This document shows positions 16,293 to 23,821 of a stretch of DNA of 46,300 bases, in pieces. The position numbers and the translations under genes were made by a program. The DNA is from Bacteroidales bacterium (GTDB taxonomy: Bacteria > Bacteroidota > Bacteroidia > Bacteroidales > UBA932). Numbering within the stretch: position 1 is the stretch's first letter; each line of letters starts with the position of its first letter. The notes under the pieces are model-generated. The model made no database searches and was not told the DNA's origin. It was given only the letters and a program-made list of their open reading frames with translations. The stretch lies in the NCBI GenBank assembly GCA_017961345.1, contig JAGCXP010000040.1, positions 1 to 46,300 on the forward strand, read 5' to 3'.

Positions 16293-17195
16293 ATGAAGAA
16301 AGCGTTGCTGACAGGTCTCAAAGGTTTCGGCATGGGAGCGGCCAATGTGGTCCCCGGGGTTTCGGGCGGCACGGTGGCCCTGCTGACGGGCATTTATGGC
16401 GAGATTGTCGCGGCGCTGGATTCCCTCACGCAGGGAAGGACCTGGAAGGCCTTGTTCCAAGGCCGTTGGAAGGATTTCTGGCAGGCGGTTCGCGGATCAT
16501 TTTTGCTGCCGCTCGGAGTCGGTGTGGTGCTCAGCGTGCTTTCGCTGGCCAAACTGATGGTCTGGCTGATGGGGGCTTACCCGGTTCAGGTCTGGGCGTT
16601 TTTCTTCGGGCTGATTCTCGCCTCCGCGTTCGTGCTGCTTCGGGATATTTCATCCTGGAGGGGACGGGACGTACTGCTGGCGCTGCTGGGTTTGGGGCTC
16701 GGCGTCTGGGTGTGTACGCTCGACGCGCTCAGCGGAACCCCCGATGCGCCCTGGTATATCTTCCTTTGCGGCGCCGTTTCCGTCTGTACGATGATTCTGC
16801 CCGGCGTTTCCGGCAGCTTCGTGCTTCTTGTGCTGGACAAATATGAATATGTCATGAAGGCGATCGATCCGGCCCATTTCAACCTTCCGGTCGTGGTCGT
16901 CTTCGCGCTGGGCTGCGTCGTGGGCCTGCTGGCTTTCGCCAAATTCCTGCATTGGCTGCTCGGCAAGTGGGAAAAGCAGACAATGATTGTTCTGCTGGGC
17001 TTCATCCTCGGTTCGCTGGTCAAGGTCTGGCCCTGGAGCAATCCCGAAGCCCTCGTCGAGGCCGGCGTCATCACCGACCCCTCGCAGGCGGCTGCCCTTC
17101 CCCTCTGGCCTTCCGCCCTGCTCTGGTCGCTGGCTGGCCTGGCCCTTGTCGTCGCCCTGGAGTTTTCCACCCCCAAAAAGCAATCTAATCAATAA
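16293..17195 (+). CDS. popT: DUF368 family protein, probable undecaprenyl-phosphate translocase (PopT type)
   Basis: A 300-residue polytopic inner-membrane protein with eight or nine hydrophobic helices. The two repeated DUF368 signatures are present: MGAANVVPGVSGGTVALL near residues 14-31 and MILPGVSGSFVLLVLDKY near 168-185. DUF368 proteins were recently assigned to recycling of the C55 lipid carrier across the membrane (PopT in Vibrio cholerae, from memory). If so, this gene supplies carrier lipid for peptidoglycan and for the surface polysaccharides encoded further right. It sits between the DUF6913-like gene and an OPA-type transporter with gaps of 2 and 12 bases. Confidence 0.88.
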   Translation: MKKALLTGLKGFGMGAANVVPGVSGGTVALLTGIYGEIVAALDSLTQGRTWKALFQGRWKDFWQAVRGSFLLPLGVGVVLSVLSLAKLMVWLMGAYPVQVWAFFFGLILASAFVLLRDISSWRGRDVLLALLGLGLGVWVCTLDALSGTPDAPWYIFLCGAVSVCTMILPGVSGSFVLLVLDKYEYVMKAIDPAHFNLPVVVVFALGCVVGLLAFAKFLHWLLGKWEKQTMIVLLGFILGSLVKVWPWSNPEALVEAGVITDPSQAAALPLWPSALLWSLAGLALVVALEFSTPKKQSNQ

Positions 17196-17207
17196 ACAAT
17201 ACAAGTA

Positions 17208-18650
17208 ATGGCTAATTTCTTTTCATTTTTCAGGACGAGCGCTCCCGTTGCCGTAAAGGTGGCCCCCGAGAAGGCGGACCGTACCTACAAGAGCCTGCGG
17301 ATGCAGACCTTCCTGGCCGGAACCTTCGGCTATGCGCTCTACTATGTCTGCCGCCTGTCGATGGGCGTGATGAAGCAGCCGCTGATCGATGCCGGGCTGC
17401 TGAACGCTTCGCAGCTCGGTATCATCGGCGCCTGCCTTTTCTGGGCCTATGCCGCCGGTAAGCTGGTCAACGGCTTCCTCGCAGACTCGTCCAACATCAA
17501 ACGCTTCATGGCGGCCGGTCTGGTCGTTTCCGCCATCGTCAACTTCATGATGGGCGTCGTCGGTGCCACGGCCGTGGAGGCGGGTATGTCCAATGCCTTC
17601 ATTTTCGTGCTCTTCGCCATTATGTGGGGTATCAACGGATGGAGTCAGTCCATGGGCGCACCTCCTGCCATCATCGGCCTTTCAAGGTGGTATCCGCTCA
17701 AGATACGTGGCACCTATTACGGCTTCTTCAGCGCATCCCACAACCTCGGTGAAGGCCTTTCCTTCATTTTCGTGGGCTCCATCGTAGCCGCCTTCGGCTG
17801 GAAATGGGGTTTCTTCGGCGCTGCGATTGCCGGTGTCATCGGCGTGGTGCTGATTCTCCTCTTCCTCCACGACACCCCCGAAAGCAAGGGACTGGCTCCG
17901 ATTGAGGTCCTCAGCGGCGAAAAGACGCAGGAACAATACGACCGCGATCACGCCGAGGCCCTCGCTCATGCTTCCGAGGCCGAAGAGGCCGCTGCCGCCC
18001 AGGCTGCCGAGACCAAGCGCCTGCAGGCTGCCGTCATCCGCAACCCGGGTGTGTGGATTCTTGCCCTCGCGAGCGCCTTCATGTACATGAGCCGTTACGC
18101 CATCAACGAATGGGGCGTCATCTTCCTCCAGGAAGCCAGAGGCTATGAACTGGGTGAAGCCGCCGCCATCATCGGTATCAATCCCGTCTTCGGCATCATC
18201 GGTACGGTGGTTTCCGGCTGGCTATCCGACTTCGTCTTCAAAGGTGACCGCAAATATCCCGCGTTCGTCGCCGGTATCCTCGAAGCCATCGCCCTCGCGC
18301 TCTTCCTCTTCGGCCCCGGAGAGAAATGGGCCATCGTCACCTCCATGGTGCTCTTCGGCGTCGCCATCGGTGTGCTGATTGCCTTCCTCGGCGGTCTGAT
18401 GGCCGTGGATATCGTGCCCCGCAAGGCCACCGGTGCCGCCCTCGGTATCGTGGGTATGGCTTCCTATGCCGCCGCCGGTCTGCAGAATGTGGTGACCGGT
18501 CTGCTGCTGGACAAAAACCTCTATTTCAGCGAGACGCTGGGCAAACAGGTTCATGACTTTACGGCCGCTTCCTGGTTCTGGATCGGTGCCGCGGTGATAT
18601 CCTTCATGCTGCCCGTGCTGAACTGGAACCGCAAACAGGCGGATATTTAA
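17208..18650 (+). CDS. MFS transporter, organophosphate:phosphate antiporter (OPA) type
   Basis: A 480-residue major facilitator with about 12 membrane helices. The N-terminal YKSLRMQTFLAGTFGYALYY (residues 27-46) and the following YVCRLSMGVMKQPL match the GlpT/UhpT/UhpC group, as does FWAYAAGKLVNGFLAD. A long charged cytoplasmic loop between the two halves (about residues 225-270: SGEKTQEQYDRDHAEALAHA, then an Ala/Glu-rich stretch) is longer than in GlpT and looks helical. Likely substrate is a sugar phosphate or glycerol-3-phosphate exchanged for phosphate, but the exact one is not deducible. It is followed 24 bases later by malQ. Confidence 0.88.
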   Translation: MANFFSFFRTSAPVAVKVAPEKADRTYKSLRMQTFLAGTFGYALYYVCRLSMGVMKQPLIDAGLLNASQLGIIGACLFWAYAAGKLVNGFLADSSNIKRFMAAGLVVSAIVNFMMGVVGATAVEAGMSNAFIFVLFAIMWGINGWSQSMGAPPAIIGLSRWYPLKIRGTYYGFFSASHNLGEGLSFIFVGSIVAAFGWKWGFFGAAIAGVIGVVLILLFLHDTPESKGLAPIEVLSGEKTQEQYDRDHAEALAHASEAEEAAAAQAAETKRLQAAVIRNPGVWILALASAFMYMSRYAINEWGVIFLQEARGYELGEAAAIIGINPVFGIIGTVVSGWLSDFVFKGDRKYPAFVAGILEAIALALFLFGPGEKWAIVTSMVLFGVAIGVLIAFLGGLMAVDIVPRKATGAALGIVGMASYAAAGLQNVVTGLLLDKNLYFSETLGKQVHDFTAASWFWIGAAVISFMLPVLNWNRKQADI

Positions 18651-18674
18651 TCTTTCTATTGAAAGAGGCGAAAG

Positions 18675-20693
18675 ATGAAATTTACGATTCACTACGAAAC
18701 CCGTTGGGGGGAAAACCTGGTTCTTAGGGTGGGCGAAAAAGCCTACCCTATGAACTATATATCCGACGGTCTCTGGGAGGTGGAACTTCCCGCCAGAGCC
18801 CTGAAAGAGGGGGACGAGTACTACTACGAAATCGTGCAAGGCGGTCTGCACACCCGTCACGAGTGGCACACCCACTTATTCAAGAAGCCTTCTGGCAAGG
18901 CACCCGTCGAGGATGTCTGGTCAGACAAGACCGGCTGGAGAGGCGCGGGGACAGCCATCCCAGTTTTTTCCCTGCGTACCTCCCGTGATTTCGGCGTAGG
19001 GGAGTTCGAAGACCTCATTCCGCTGGTGGACTGGGCCGCTGCGACCGGTCAGTCGTTCATCCAGCTGCTGCCCGTCAACGACACGACGATGTCGCACAGC
19101 TGGCAGGACAGTTATCCCTACAACGCCAACTCTTCTTTCGCCCTTCATCCCATGTACCTCCACCTGCCGGGTATCGGCATTTCGGAGGATGACGCCTATG
19201 TCCGCAAACAGAAGGAGCTGAACGCATCTCCTTTTGTGGATTATGAAAATGTCAACGCGGCCAAGTGGGAATACATCCGTCAGGCGTTCAAGACCACCTT
19301 CCGCGCCCTCTCCGGTCGGAAGGAATACAAGGATTTTGTGGTATCCAACGCTCAGTGGCTGCTTCCCTACGCCGCTTTCTGCGTACTGCGCGACGAGAAC
19401 GGGACGGCCGACTACAGCCGCTGGAAATGCTGTTCCAAATACAAAGCCAAAGCCGTAGGGGAGTACATCGGGGCCCATCGCGAGGAGGTGGACCTGCACT
19501 GTTTCGTGCAGTATCACCTGCACCGTCAGTTGAAAACCGTACGGGATTACGCCCACGGCAAGGGTGTCTATCTCAAGGGGGATCTTCCCATCGGCGTGAG
19601 CCGGACCAGTGCCGACGCCTGGGTGAACCCCAAACTTTTCAACCTGGATTCCCAGGCCGGTGCGCCGCCCGACTATTTCTCCCGCGACGGCCAGAACTGG
19701 AGTTTTCCGACCTACAACTGGGACGAAATGGCCAAGGACGGCTACGCCTGGTGGAAGAGCCGTCTGGGAAAGATGGCGGAGTATTTCGATGCCTACCGTA
19801 TCGACCATATCCTCGGTTTTTTCCGCATCTGGGAGATTCCCGTGCCTTTCCAGAGCGGTCTGGAAGGCCATTTCTCTCCGGCGCTTCCTTATTCTACACA
19901 GGAACTGAAGGACATGGGGCTGGGCTTCAAGAACGCCTTCAAGCTCTTTGTGGAGGATCCCCGTCAAAAAGGAATGTGGCATCCGCGCATCGGTGCCAAG
20001 GCCCAACAGGAATACCGCGACCTTTACGGCGACGCCCTGCATACCTTCGACTGGCTCTATGACGATTTCTTCTATCGCCGGCACAATGAATTCTGGCGGG
20101 GAAAAGCGACGCAGCGCCTCTCTACCCTGCTGGGTTCCTCTTCCATGCTGGCCTGCGGAGAAGACCTCGGCATGATTCCTTCCTGCGTGCCGGAAGTGAT
20201 GCATCAATTGAATATCCTCTCGCTGGAAATGCCCCGTATGCCGAAGAACCCCGGAGAGCAGTACGCCAACCCCGCTTCTTTCCCGTACTTCAGCGTCTGT
20301 ACCACCTCCAGTCACGACATGTCGCCGCTGCGGATGTGGTGGGAGGAGTATTACGACCAGACGGCCGCCTACTATTACCATCAGTTGCACCGGGGTGGGG
20401 ACGTGCCCCCTTCGCTGCCCGTGGACTGTGCGGAGCAGATTCTCTCCCAGGTGCTTTCCGCTCCCTCGATGCTCTGCATCCTGCCCCTGCAGGACTGGCT
20501 CTCCGTGAGCCCGGCTTTGCGGGCCCCCGATCCCAAGAGCGAACGGATCAACGATCCGGCCAACTCGCGTCATTTCTGGCGTTATCGCCTGCACGTCAGT
20601 CTGGAAAAACTCGCTGCAGACCCGGACTTTTCCAAGAAAGTGGCGGAGCTGATCAAAGCCGGCGGAAGGACGCCTGAAGAGGCTCGGAAATAA
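18675..20693 (+). CDS. malQ: 4-alpha-glucanotransferase with one N-terminal CBM20-like domain (GH77)
   Basis: A 672-residue amylomaltase-type enzyme that transfers alpha-1,4-glucan segments during maltodextrin or glycogen metabolism. Residues 1-95 form a starch-binding CBM20-like domain (IHYETRWGENLVLRVG, WEVELPARAL, YYYEIVQGG). The GH77 domain starts at about 97 with WRGAGTAIPVFSLRTS and holds the nucleophile Asp377 in YRIDHILGFFR, the acid/base Glu496 in CGEDLGMIP, and the third Asp in TSSHDMSPLRMWW. Relatives in Bacteroides and plant DPE2 usually have two CBM20 domains and about 890 residues, so this one is a shorter form. An AGAGG sequence before the ATG may serve as a weak SD. Confidence 0.93.
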   Translation: MKFTIHYETRWGENLVLRVGEKAYPMNYISDGLWEVELPARALKEGDEYYYEIVQGGLHTRHEWHTHLFKKPSGKAPVEDVWSDKTGWRGAGTAIPVFSLRTSRDFGVGEFEDLIPLVDWAAATGQSFIQLLPVNDTTMSHSWQDSYPYNANSSFALHPMYLHLPGIGISEDDAYVRKQKELNASPFVDYENVNAAKWEYIRQAFKTTFRALSGRKEYKDFVVSNAQWLLPYAAFCVLRDENGTADYSRWKCCSKYKAKAVGEYIGAHREEVDLHCFVQYHLHRQLKTVRDYAHGKGVYLKGDLPIGVSRTSADAWVNPKLFNLDSQAGAPPDYFSRDGQNWSFPTYNWDEMAKDGYAWWKSRLGKMAEYFDAYRIDHILGFFRIWEIPVPFQSGLEGHFSPALPYSTQELKDMGLGFKNAFKLFVEDPRQKGMWHPRIGAKAQQEYRDLYGDALHTFDWLYDDFFYRRHNEFWRGKATQRLSTLLGSSSMLACGEDLGMIPSCVPEVMHQLNILSLEMPRMPKNPGEQYANPASFPYFSVCTTSSHDMSPLRMWWEEYYDQTAAYYYHQLHRGGDVPPSLPVDCAEQILSQVLSAPSMLCILPLQDWLSVSPALRAPDPKSERINDPANSRHFWRYRLHVSLEKLAADPDFSKKVAELIKAGGRTPEEARK

Positions 20694-20717
20694 CGCCTCT
20701 CTTTTCTAAAAATTTCG

Positions 20718-20725
20718 TAACTTTG
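20718..20725 (+). promoter_or_regulatory. -7 promoter box of dapB-dapA
   Basis: TAACTTTG, an exact match to TAnnTTTG, 20 bases before the dapB ATG at 20746. No clear -33 element is visible. Confidence 0.5.
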
Positions 20726-20745
20726 CCGGGTTTTTGAAAAAAGCT

Positions 20746-21414
20746 ATGGTAAAAGTTATTCTCAGCGGCTATGGCAAGATGGGCCATATGATTGAGAAGG
20801 TCCTCCTTGAGAAGGGGATTCCTCTCGTCGAAGCCAGCGAAGACATTTGTGCGACCGACCCGAAAGTGGCGGCCGAATCCGTCTGCATCGACTTTACGAT
20901 GCCCGAATCTTTCCGGGCCAACTACAAGTTCCTCGCCGGGCATTTCAAGGCGGTGGTCGTGGGTACGACCGGCTGGAACGACATTGCCGACGAGGTGAAG
21001 GCCTATTTTGAAAAATGCGGGACGCCGATGATTTACGCCTCGAATTTTTCCATTGGCGTGAATGTCTTTTTCGCGGCCGTGCGCCGGGCTTCCGAACTGC
21101 TGAAAGGCCAGCCGTACCAGCCCTACATCGAAGAAAAGCACCACATTCACAAACTGGACGCTCCCTCCGGAACGGCCAAGAGTCTGGGAGCGCTCGTCGA
21201 GCAGGGAATGGGCGTCAATCCTGATATCGTGGCGGTGCGTGCCGGTGAGATTCCGGGCATTCACAGCGTCAGTTTCGAGGGTGTGTGTGACCGTCTGACT
21301 TTTACCCACGAAGCCTTTTCCCGTGAAGGATTCGCCCGCGGCGCCGTTGAGGCGGCCCTGATGACCGAAGGCCTGCAGGGAGTTCATGAATTCAGTGAAT
21401 TGTTTTTGAAATAG
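20746..21414 (+). CDS. dapB: 4-hydroxy-tetrahydrodipicolinate reductase
   Basis: A 222-residue enzyme for the second dedicated step of diaminopimelate/lysine synthesis, reducing the DapA product with NAD(P)H. The Rossmann loop is SGYGKMGHM (residues 7-15), the GTTGW strand is near 74, and the catalytic signature is EEKHHIHKLDAPSGTAKSLG with His-His and Lys. The protein is shorter than E. coli DapB (273), as usual for Bacteroidota. The ATG at 20746 is preferred to the TTG at 20734, since homologues begin with the dinucleotide-binding strand. dapA follows after 2 bases. Confidence 0.96.
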   Translation: MVKVILSGYGKMGHMIEKVLLEKGIPLVEASEDICATDPKVAAESVCIDFTMPESFRANYKFLAGHFKAVVVGTTGWNDIADEVKAYFEKCGTPMIYASNFSIGVNVFFAAVRRASELLKGQPYQPYIEEKHHIHKLDAPSGTAKSLGALVEQGMGVNPDIVAVRAGEIPGIHSVSFEGVCDRLTFTHEAFSREGFARGAVEAALMTEGLQGVHEFSELFLK

Positions 21415-21416
21415 AT

Positions 21417-22295
21417 ATGGCACGACTGCAAGGTTGCGGGACAGCGTTGCTGACCCCCTTCAAGAAAGACGGAAGCGTAGATTATGAGGCTTTCGCCGCA
21501 TCGGTGGACCGTCAGGTAGCCGCCGGCATCCATTTTCTGGTACCCCTCGGAACGACCGGGGAAACGCCCTGCCTTACGGTGGAGGAGCGTATCGAGGTGC
21601 TGCGCATTGCGAAAGCGCACGCCGCCGGCCGCCCGATTGTCGTCGGTGGCGGCACCAATTCCCTGGAGGAAACGAAAAAGAGCATGGCCCTGCTGGAGCC
21701 CTATGGCCCGGACTATTTCCTGATTGTGGTTCCCTACTACAACAAACCTACGCAGAAAGGTCTCTACGAGTATTACAAGGCGGTCGCCGAGTCGACGTCC
21801 GTGCCCATTATTATCTATAATGTCCCCGGCCGTACGGGTGCCAACATCACGGCGGAGACCACCCTGGCCCTTGCGCGCGAAGTCAAGAACATCGTGGCGG
21901 TCAAGGAGGCGTCGGGCAACTACGCCCAGATTTCCCGCATCATCCGCGATGCCCCCGAAGGATTCAGCGTGCTCAGCGGCAACGACGACGAGACTCTCTC
22001 CCTGATGGCTACCGGTGCCCAGGGCATCATCAGCGTCGCGTCCAACATTGCTCCCGAGAAGATGGTCGCCCTTACCGAGGCGCTCCAGAAAGACGATATG
22101 GCTACGGCCCGCAAAATCCACTACGCGTTGATGCCGCTCTTCAAGGCCTGCTTCGTCGAGAGCAATCCGATCCCCGCCAAAGCGGCCATGTCGCTGCTCG
22201 GCCTAATGGAGAACACCCTCCGTCTTCCCCTCGTTCCTGCCAGTGAGTCCACCATGGAACTCATGAAGCAGACCCTCGACAATCTGAACGCGTAA
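21417..22295 (+). CDS. dapA: 4-hydroxy-tetrahydrodipicolinate synthase
   Basis: A 292-residue TIM-barrel aldolase that condenses pyruvate with aspartate semialdehyde. The Schiff-base Lys163 lies in AVKEASGNYAQ, Tyr134 in IIIYNVPGRTG, and the Thr46-Thr47 pair in LGTTGETPCL; all three catalytic sites are intact. The length is normal. It is directly behind dapB, so the two form an operon. The 63 bases between its stop and the converging DUF1573 gene hold no clear hairpin. Confidence 0.97.
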   Translation: MARLQGCGTALLTPFKKDGSVDYEAFAASVDRQVAAGIHFLVPLGTTGETPCLTVEERIEVLRIAKAHAAGRPIVVGGGTNSLEETKKSMALLEPYGPDYFLIVVPYYNKPTQKGLYEYYKAVAESTSVPIIIYNVPGRTGANITAETTLALAREVKNIVAVKEASGNYAQISRIIRDAPEGFSVLSGNDDETLSLMATGAQGIISVASNIAPEKMVALTEALQKDDMATARKIHYALMPLFKACFVESNPIPAKAAMSLLGLMENTLRLPLVPASESTMELMKQTLDNLNA

Positions 22296-22358
22296 AGCGC
22301 CTCCCCCTTCTCCGCTCGCAGCATTCCGCCACTCGCTCGCCGCTATCGCACACTGCGC

Positions 22359-23504
22359 TTACTCAACCCAACCGGCGGCGAAAAGGTCGACCATGGGGCG
22401 CATGGGGGAGTTGGTGATCAGGCGAATCATCAGTAACTGTTCGCCTTTGGGGAGGTTCTTGGTGTTGATACGGGCGGTAAGGGTAGCGCTTTCGCCGGGC
22501 CTGATAACGGTCACTTCACCACCTTTGGTGGCAGAACTGAGGGCGGAAGGATTGCCGATTGCCAGTTTTTTTCCGGAAGAGAGGACGACCCGGCAGTCGG
22601 AGACGCCCTTGTCAAGATCGAACTTGTAGAGGCAGAGATCTGCCTGTCCGGCGTTCCGGAAGGAGAAACTGACCTCGAAAGTATCACCCGTCTTTTTCTT
22701 CCCGAATGAATAACTGCTGCCCTGGAAACGCGGAAGTGCCCCCTCGTGCTTCTGCTCACGGGTGAAGGAAGAGGCATTCATCTGCGTAATTGCCCAGATG
22801 GAAATGGTGGATTTCATTTTCTTGCCATCCACGACCGGGGAGAACGAATACCAGTTCTTGCCCCAGAGCGCCTCGTCGGCCGAAACCGTAAAATCTACGC
22901 GGGCCGTTTTCCCGGCAGGAACGAGCAGGGGAAGTCCCTGGAAACGAAGCGGGGCGGGCGCATCGGCGAAATCGAGCTGAAGATCTTTTCCGGAGGTGTT
23001 GGCGACCAGGAAACACTCGCTCCGAAGTCCGCCTTGCTCCAGCGTTCCCCCTTTAATCTCCCGGTCTTTGACAGCCAGCCCACCGCCGAGCGCGATGGGA
23101 TACAGTTCGCTGAGGGGAACGGGCTTGTCGTGGCAGACGCCGCGGATGGAGAGATAGAAGGGCTTGTCGGAGGCCGATACGCTGAGCGTCAGGCTCTTAT
23201 CGAAGGGGTAGGGGCCATCGTCGTTTTTGTAGGTAACTTTGATTGCGGCCTGTGCGCCCGGCTTGACGACGCCCTTGGTCCAACTGGCCTGGGTGCATCC
23301 GCAGGAAGTCGTGACCTGGTTGATAATCCAGTCTTTCTTGCCGTCGTTGCGGAGGGTGAAAACGCACTCCTTCGGCCCCTCGCTGAGTTGGATGTCACCG
23401 AACTCGTAGATTTTCCGGTCGATGGAAACGCCCTCGCAAAGCCGTTCCCACGCCCCCAGGGGGAGGGAAATCAGCAGGCAGAAAAGAAGCAGAACGCGTT
23501 TCAT
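22359..23504 (-). CDS. DUF1573 domain-containing exported protein
   Basis: A 381-residue protein with signal peptide MKRVLLLFCLLISLPLGAW. The DUF1573 domain is at about 25-125: a beta-sandwich with FTLRNDGKKDWIINQVTTSC and GCTQASWTKGVVKPG, including the typical Ser-Cys-Gly-Cys. A second, weaker immunoglobulin-like copy occupies about 255-380 (FGKKKTGDTFEVSFSFRNAG). Such proteins are abundant in Bacteroidota, envelope-located and of unknown role. The ATG at 23504 fits the signal peptide better than the in-frame codon at 23528, which lies in the promoter. A TATCTTTG box is 21 bases upstream. Confidence 0.88.
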   Translation of the reverse strand: MKRVLLLFCLLISLPLGAWERLCEGVSIDRKIYEFGDIQLSEGPKECVFTLRNDGKKDWIINQVTTSCGCTQASWTKGVVKPGAQAAIKVTYKNDDGPYPFDKSLTLSVSASDKPFYLSIRGVCHDKPVPLSELYPIALGGGLAVKDREIKGGTLEQGGLRSECFLVANTSGKDLQLDFADAPAPLRFQGLPLLVPAGKTARVDFTVSADEALWGKNWYSFSPVVDGKKMKSTISIWAITQMNASSFTREQKHEGALPRFQGSSYSFGKKKTGDTFEVSFSFRNAGQADLCLYKFDLDKGVSDCRVVLSSGKKLAIGNPSALSSATKGGEVTVIRPGESATLTARINTKNLPKGEQLLMIRLITNSPMRPMVDLFAAGWVE

Positions 23505-23522
23505 CACAATTTCAAGATTACC

Positions 23523-23555
23523 TTGCAAAGATATTCAAAAATTTTGCTATTTTTG
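23523..23555. promoter_or_regulatory. Overlapping divergent promoters (DUF1573 gene / ferredoxin)
   Basis: Minus-strand box TATCTTTG (23533-23526) for the DUF1573 gene and plus-strand TATTTTTG (23548-23555) for the ferredoxin gene, the latter with TTG at 23523-23525 as a possible -33. The two promoters face away from each other and overlap. Confidence 0.55.
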
Positions 23556-23577
23556 CATTGATTAAAAACTTTACGTT

Positions 23578-23748
23578 ATGGCTTACAAAATTTCTGAAGA
23601 TTGCGTGGCTTGCGGAACCTGCCAGGGCGAATGTCCTGCCGGCGCCATTTCCGAGGGCGATATCTACAAGATCGACCCCAACGTCTGCCTCGACTGCGGT
23701 ACCTGCGCCGATGCTTGCCCGATGGGTGCGATTTCCCCTGCGGAATAA
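23578..23748 (+). CDS. Ferredoxin with two [4Fe-4S] clusters
   Basis: A 56-residue protein that I translated directly. It has two copies of the CxxCxxCxxxCP cluster motif: C9-V-A-C12-G-T-C15-Q-G-E-C19-P and C37-L-D-C40-G-T-C43-A-D-A-C47-P. This is the classical clostridial-type 2[4Fe-4S] low-potential ferredoxin, an electron carrier for anaerobic enzymes such as pyruvate:ferredoxin oxidoreductase. It begins MAYKISEDCVACGTC and ends ISPAE. A TATTTTTG box is 22 bases upstream and a strong terminator follows, so it is probably a monocistronic, highly expressed gene. It fits an anaerobic host. Confidence 0.95.
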   Translation: MAYKISEDCVACGTCQGECPAGAISEGDIYKIDPNVCLDCGTCADACPMGAISPAE

Positions 23749-23770
23749 TTTGCCCGCAAAAGAAAACGCA

Positions 23771-23802
23771 AAAAGGGGTTGGCCGAAATGGTCAACCCTT
23801 TT
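23771..23802 (+). terminator. Intrinsic terminator after ferredoxin
   Basis: Arms AAAAGGGGTTGGCC and GGTCAACCCTTTT around a GAAAT loop, followed by a T-rich stretch. It ends 19 bases before the ATG of the M16 peptidase gene. Confidence 0.8.
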
Positions 23803-23821
23803 AAATTCTTTTTCGATTCAT

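Noticed and set aside
22296..22358. Terminator between dapA and the DUF1573 gene
   Set aside because: The 63 bases are GC-rich, but I could find no stem longer than 4-5 bp and no T run.
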